Origin: a bacterium
Lineage (GTDB): Bacteria > Pseudomonadota > Alphaproteobacteria > Caulobacterales > Caulobacteraceae
Assembly: GCA_030824495.1 (NCBI GenBank)
Contig: JAVBXP010000028.1
Span: 23,413 to 87,412, forward strand
Reading direction: 5' to 3'
Length of the DNA: 64,000 nt
The stretch's first letter is position 1. Each line of letters opens with the position of its first letter. A model generated the notes under the pieces. It was not told where the DNA came from and ran no database searches. It saw nothing but the letters and a program-made list of their open reading frames with translations. The position numbers and the translations under genes were made by a program. Below, one piece after another: positions 62,533-64,000 of the stretch.

Positions 62533-63498
62533 CTAGAGCGAGGCCAACCAAGGCAACAGCCGGGCGTTGACCTCGTCGGGACGCTCCTGCTGGGTCCAGT
62601 GGCCGCAGCCGGGAAGGATGTCGGCGCCGCGCAGGTCGGTCATCTCCGCGCCCATGACTTGCACCAAGTCGCCGCGGCCCAGCATGCTCAGCACCAGGTC
62701 ACGCTCGCCGCCGATGAACAGCGACGGCTGCTCGATCTTCCGGCCTTCGAACTGCGAGAGGTACTCGAAGTCCCGTTGGTGGTTGCGATAGCGGTTCAGC
62801 GGGCCGCGGAAACCGGAGCGCTCGAACTCGGCCACGTAGTAGTCGAGGTCGGCGTCGGTCAGCCACGCGGGGAAGGGGTCGGGATCGACCAAGCCTTCCA
62901 ACAGGGTCGCGCCATGCGGCTTGTCGTTCGGCCAAGTTCCGTCCGGCGCATCGCCGCTGATGGCGTAGTAGAACTTGCGCAGCGAGCCGCGCGGATCGGC
63001 CTCCAGCTCGGCCTCGGCCGGCCCGACGTTCTGGAACCAGGCCTGGTAGAAGAACTTGCCGCGGCTGGTGAAGACGTTCTCGATCAGGTCGGTGAACGGG
63101 CGTTTCGGGACACCGGTATAGGGCACTGATAGCCCGGCCACCGCACGCACGCGGTCGGGACGGATCAGGGCGGTGTTCCAGACGATGGGCGCGCCCCAGT
63201 CATGGCCGACCAATACGGCGGGGGCGTCTGGGCTCAGCGCCTCGATGACGCCGGCCACGTCGGCGACCATGTGCTCCATGTCATAGGCTTCGATCGCCTC
63301 GGGCCGCGAGGAGCCGCCATAGCCGCGCACGTCGAGGGCGCAGACCCTGAACCCGGCCTGCGCCACCGGACCCATCTGGTGACGCCAGCTATACCAACTC
63401 TCCGGAAAGCCGTGGACCATCACCACCAGCGGGCCCTGCCCTTCAATCGCCGCCCTCAGGCTGACATCTGGCAGGTCGATGGTTTGGAAATTCGGCAT
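62533..63498 (-). CDS. Alpha/beta hydrolase, epoxide-hydrolase-like
   Basis: The 321-residue protein has the epoxide hydrolase layout: VVMVHGFPESWYSWRHQM with the HGxP oxyanion motif, LDVRGYGGSSRP, the nucleophilic Asp in GHDWGAPIVW near residue 105, a cap domain with Tyr residues and the C-terminal PGCGHWTQQERPDEV His. These are the residues of soluble epoxide hydrolases, so it probably hydrolyses an epoxide or a related ester/halide. GGGGAG precedes the ATG at 63498. It is divergent from the SDR gene at 63591. Confidence 0.87.
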   Translation of the reverse strand: MPNFQTIDLPDVSLRAAIEGQGPLVVMVHGFPESWYSWRHQMGPVAQAGFRVCALDVRGYGGSSRPEAIEAYDMEHMVADVAGVIEALSPDAPAVLVGHDWGAPIVWNTALIRPDRVRAVAGLSVPYTGVPKRPFTDLIENVFTSRGKFFYQAWFQNVGPAEAELEADPRGSLRKFYYAISGDAPDGTWPNDKPHGATLLEGLVDPDPFPAWLTDADLDYYVAEFERSGFRGPLNRYRNHQRDFEYLSQFEGRKIEQPSLFIGGERDLVLSMLGRGDLVQVMGAEMTDLRGADILPGCGHWTQQERPDEVNARLLPWLASL

Positions 63499-63565
63499 TG
63501 CGGGCTCCCCAGAGGCCAAGCTTGACCCAACGTCGCCCTGTGCGGCAAATGACGACACACAAAAT

Positions 63566-63579
63566 CAAACACGTGTTTA
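63566..63579. promoter_or_regulatory. PsrA/FadR-type palindrome upstream of the SDR gene
   Basis: CAAAC-ACGT-GTTTA contains the perfect 12-bp palindrome AAACACGTGTTT (63567-63578). It fits the PsrA-like form (C/G AAAC, 4 bases, GTTT G/C) except for the last base. It lies 12 bases before the SDR start and 68 bases from the divergent hydrolase start. Confidence 0.5.
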
Positions 63580-63590
63580 GAGGGAACGCC

Positions 63591-64000
63591 ATGGGCGAGT
63601 TGTTCGATCTGGCCGGTAAGGTCGCTGTCATCACCGGATCCTCGCGCGGGATAGGCAAGGCCATCGCCCAGCGCATGGCCGAACACGGCGCCAAGGTCGT
63701 CATCTCGTCCCGCAAGGCCGGCCCATGCGACGAGGTCGCCGCCGAGATCAACGCCAAGCATCCCGGCGCGGCGATCGCCATCCCGGCCAGCATCTCGTCG
63801 AAGGAAGACCTGCAGCGTCTGGTCGACGAAACCGTCAAGGCGTTCGGCAAGATCGACATCGTGGTCTGCAACGCCGCGACCAACCCGTTCTTCGGTCCGA
63901 TGTCGCAGATCAACGACGATCAGTTCCGCAAGATCCTCGACAACAACATCATCGCCAACAACTGGCTGATCCAGATGGCCGCGCCGCAGATGCGCGAGCG
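63591..64000 (+). CDS. SDR family oxidoreductase (partial, 3' end outside window)
   Basis: The frame opens at ATG 63591 and is still open at the window end, giving about 136 residues. It begins MGELFDLAGKVAVITGSSRG with the TGxxxGxG cofactor loop, then VVISSRKAGPCDEV, a second strand, and IDIVVCNAATNPFFGPM near residue 90, the NAAT motif of classical SDRs. The catalytic Tyr/Lys lie beyond the edge. AGAGGGAAC precedes the ATG. A PsrA-like palindrome at its promoter suggests fatty-acid-linked control. Confidence 0.88.
   Translation, partial: MGELFDLAGKVAVITGSSRGIGKAIAQRMAEHGAKVVISSRKAGPCDEVAAEINAKHPGAAIAIPASISSKEDLQRLVDETVKAFGKIDIVVCNAATNPFFGPMSQINDDQFRKILDNNIIANNWLIQMAAPQMRE

Overview
The window is GC-rich, densely coded alphaproteobacterial chromosome. 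Caulobacterales (Caulobacter or Phenylobacterium type) is the best guess. The pointers are a TipF-like degenerate EAL protein, the zapA / 6S RNA / 5-formyl-THF cyclo-ligase block, the suhB-thiE and fba-pgk-gap-tkt neighbourhood, a groESL operon with a CIRCE element, and an ethylmalonyl-CoA pathway enzyme. The genus is an inference. I see no rRNA, tRNA, CRISPR array, transposase or prophage.

Layout. 1-5 kb: suhB (cut by the window edge), then a cyanide-insensitive-type bd oxidase operon (cydA-cydB-DUF2474) running into thiE, then bfd and bfr behind Fur/Irr-like palindromes. 5-15 kb: a GIY-YIG protein between REP-like palindromes, an MHS transporter, central carbon genes (fba, pgk, gap, tkt) and purT. 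15-21 kb: zapA, 6S RNA, ygfA, a YmdB-type phosphodiesterase, an EF-hand protein, groES-groEL. 21-29 kb: an acyl-CoA dehydrogenase, a TauE exporter with a structured leader, an SDR, tadA and a pseudouridine synthase with a long Ser-Gly-Pro-Pro-Arg repeat tail, then rsmD. 29.7-31.5 kb looks accessory: a YjhX-like protein with a TTG start, a MerR regulator fused to a P-loop ATPase domain, and an AT-rich spacer with inverted repeats. 31.5-38 kb: a CBS-like hybrid histidine kinase, a DUF2157/GDYXXLXY membrane pair, mutL, a TraB/GumN protein and a DUF3035 lipoprotein. 38-47 kb: lspA, ileS, a plus-strand cassette (promoter, 21-codon ORF, nested hairpins, small protein, Rnk-like factor), then ribF, maoC, a HAD hydrolase and tipF. 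47-56 kb: hbd, LysR, etfA-etfB, a cobalamin adenosyltransferase with a HIG1-type protein, two TetR regulators and methylsuccinyl-CoA dehydrogenase. 56-64 kb: an operon clpP / GH13 / Rieske oxygenase / hydrolase, a MraY paralogue divergent from an extensin-family protein, an epoxide-hydrolase-like protein and the start of an SDR gene.

How the genes work together. Mcd, EtfAB, hydroxybutyryl-CoA dehydrogenase, a MaoC hydratase, the B12 adenosyltransferase, acyl-CoA dehydrogenases and SDRs point to acyl-CoA and C4/C5-CoA metabolism. Two PsrA/FadR-like palindromes and two TetR genes suggest its control. The least ordinary items are the MerR-ATPase fusion beside an AT-rich spacer, the leader with a tiny ORF and nested hairpins at 42.0-42.2 kb, a ClpP paralogue with Asn in place of the catalytic Asp, a MraY paralogue with an HDH motif, and three families of dispersed palindromes.
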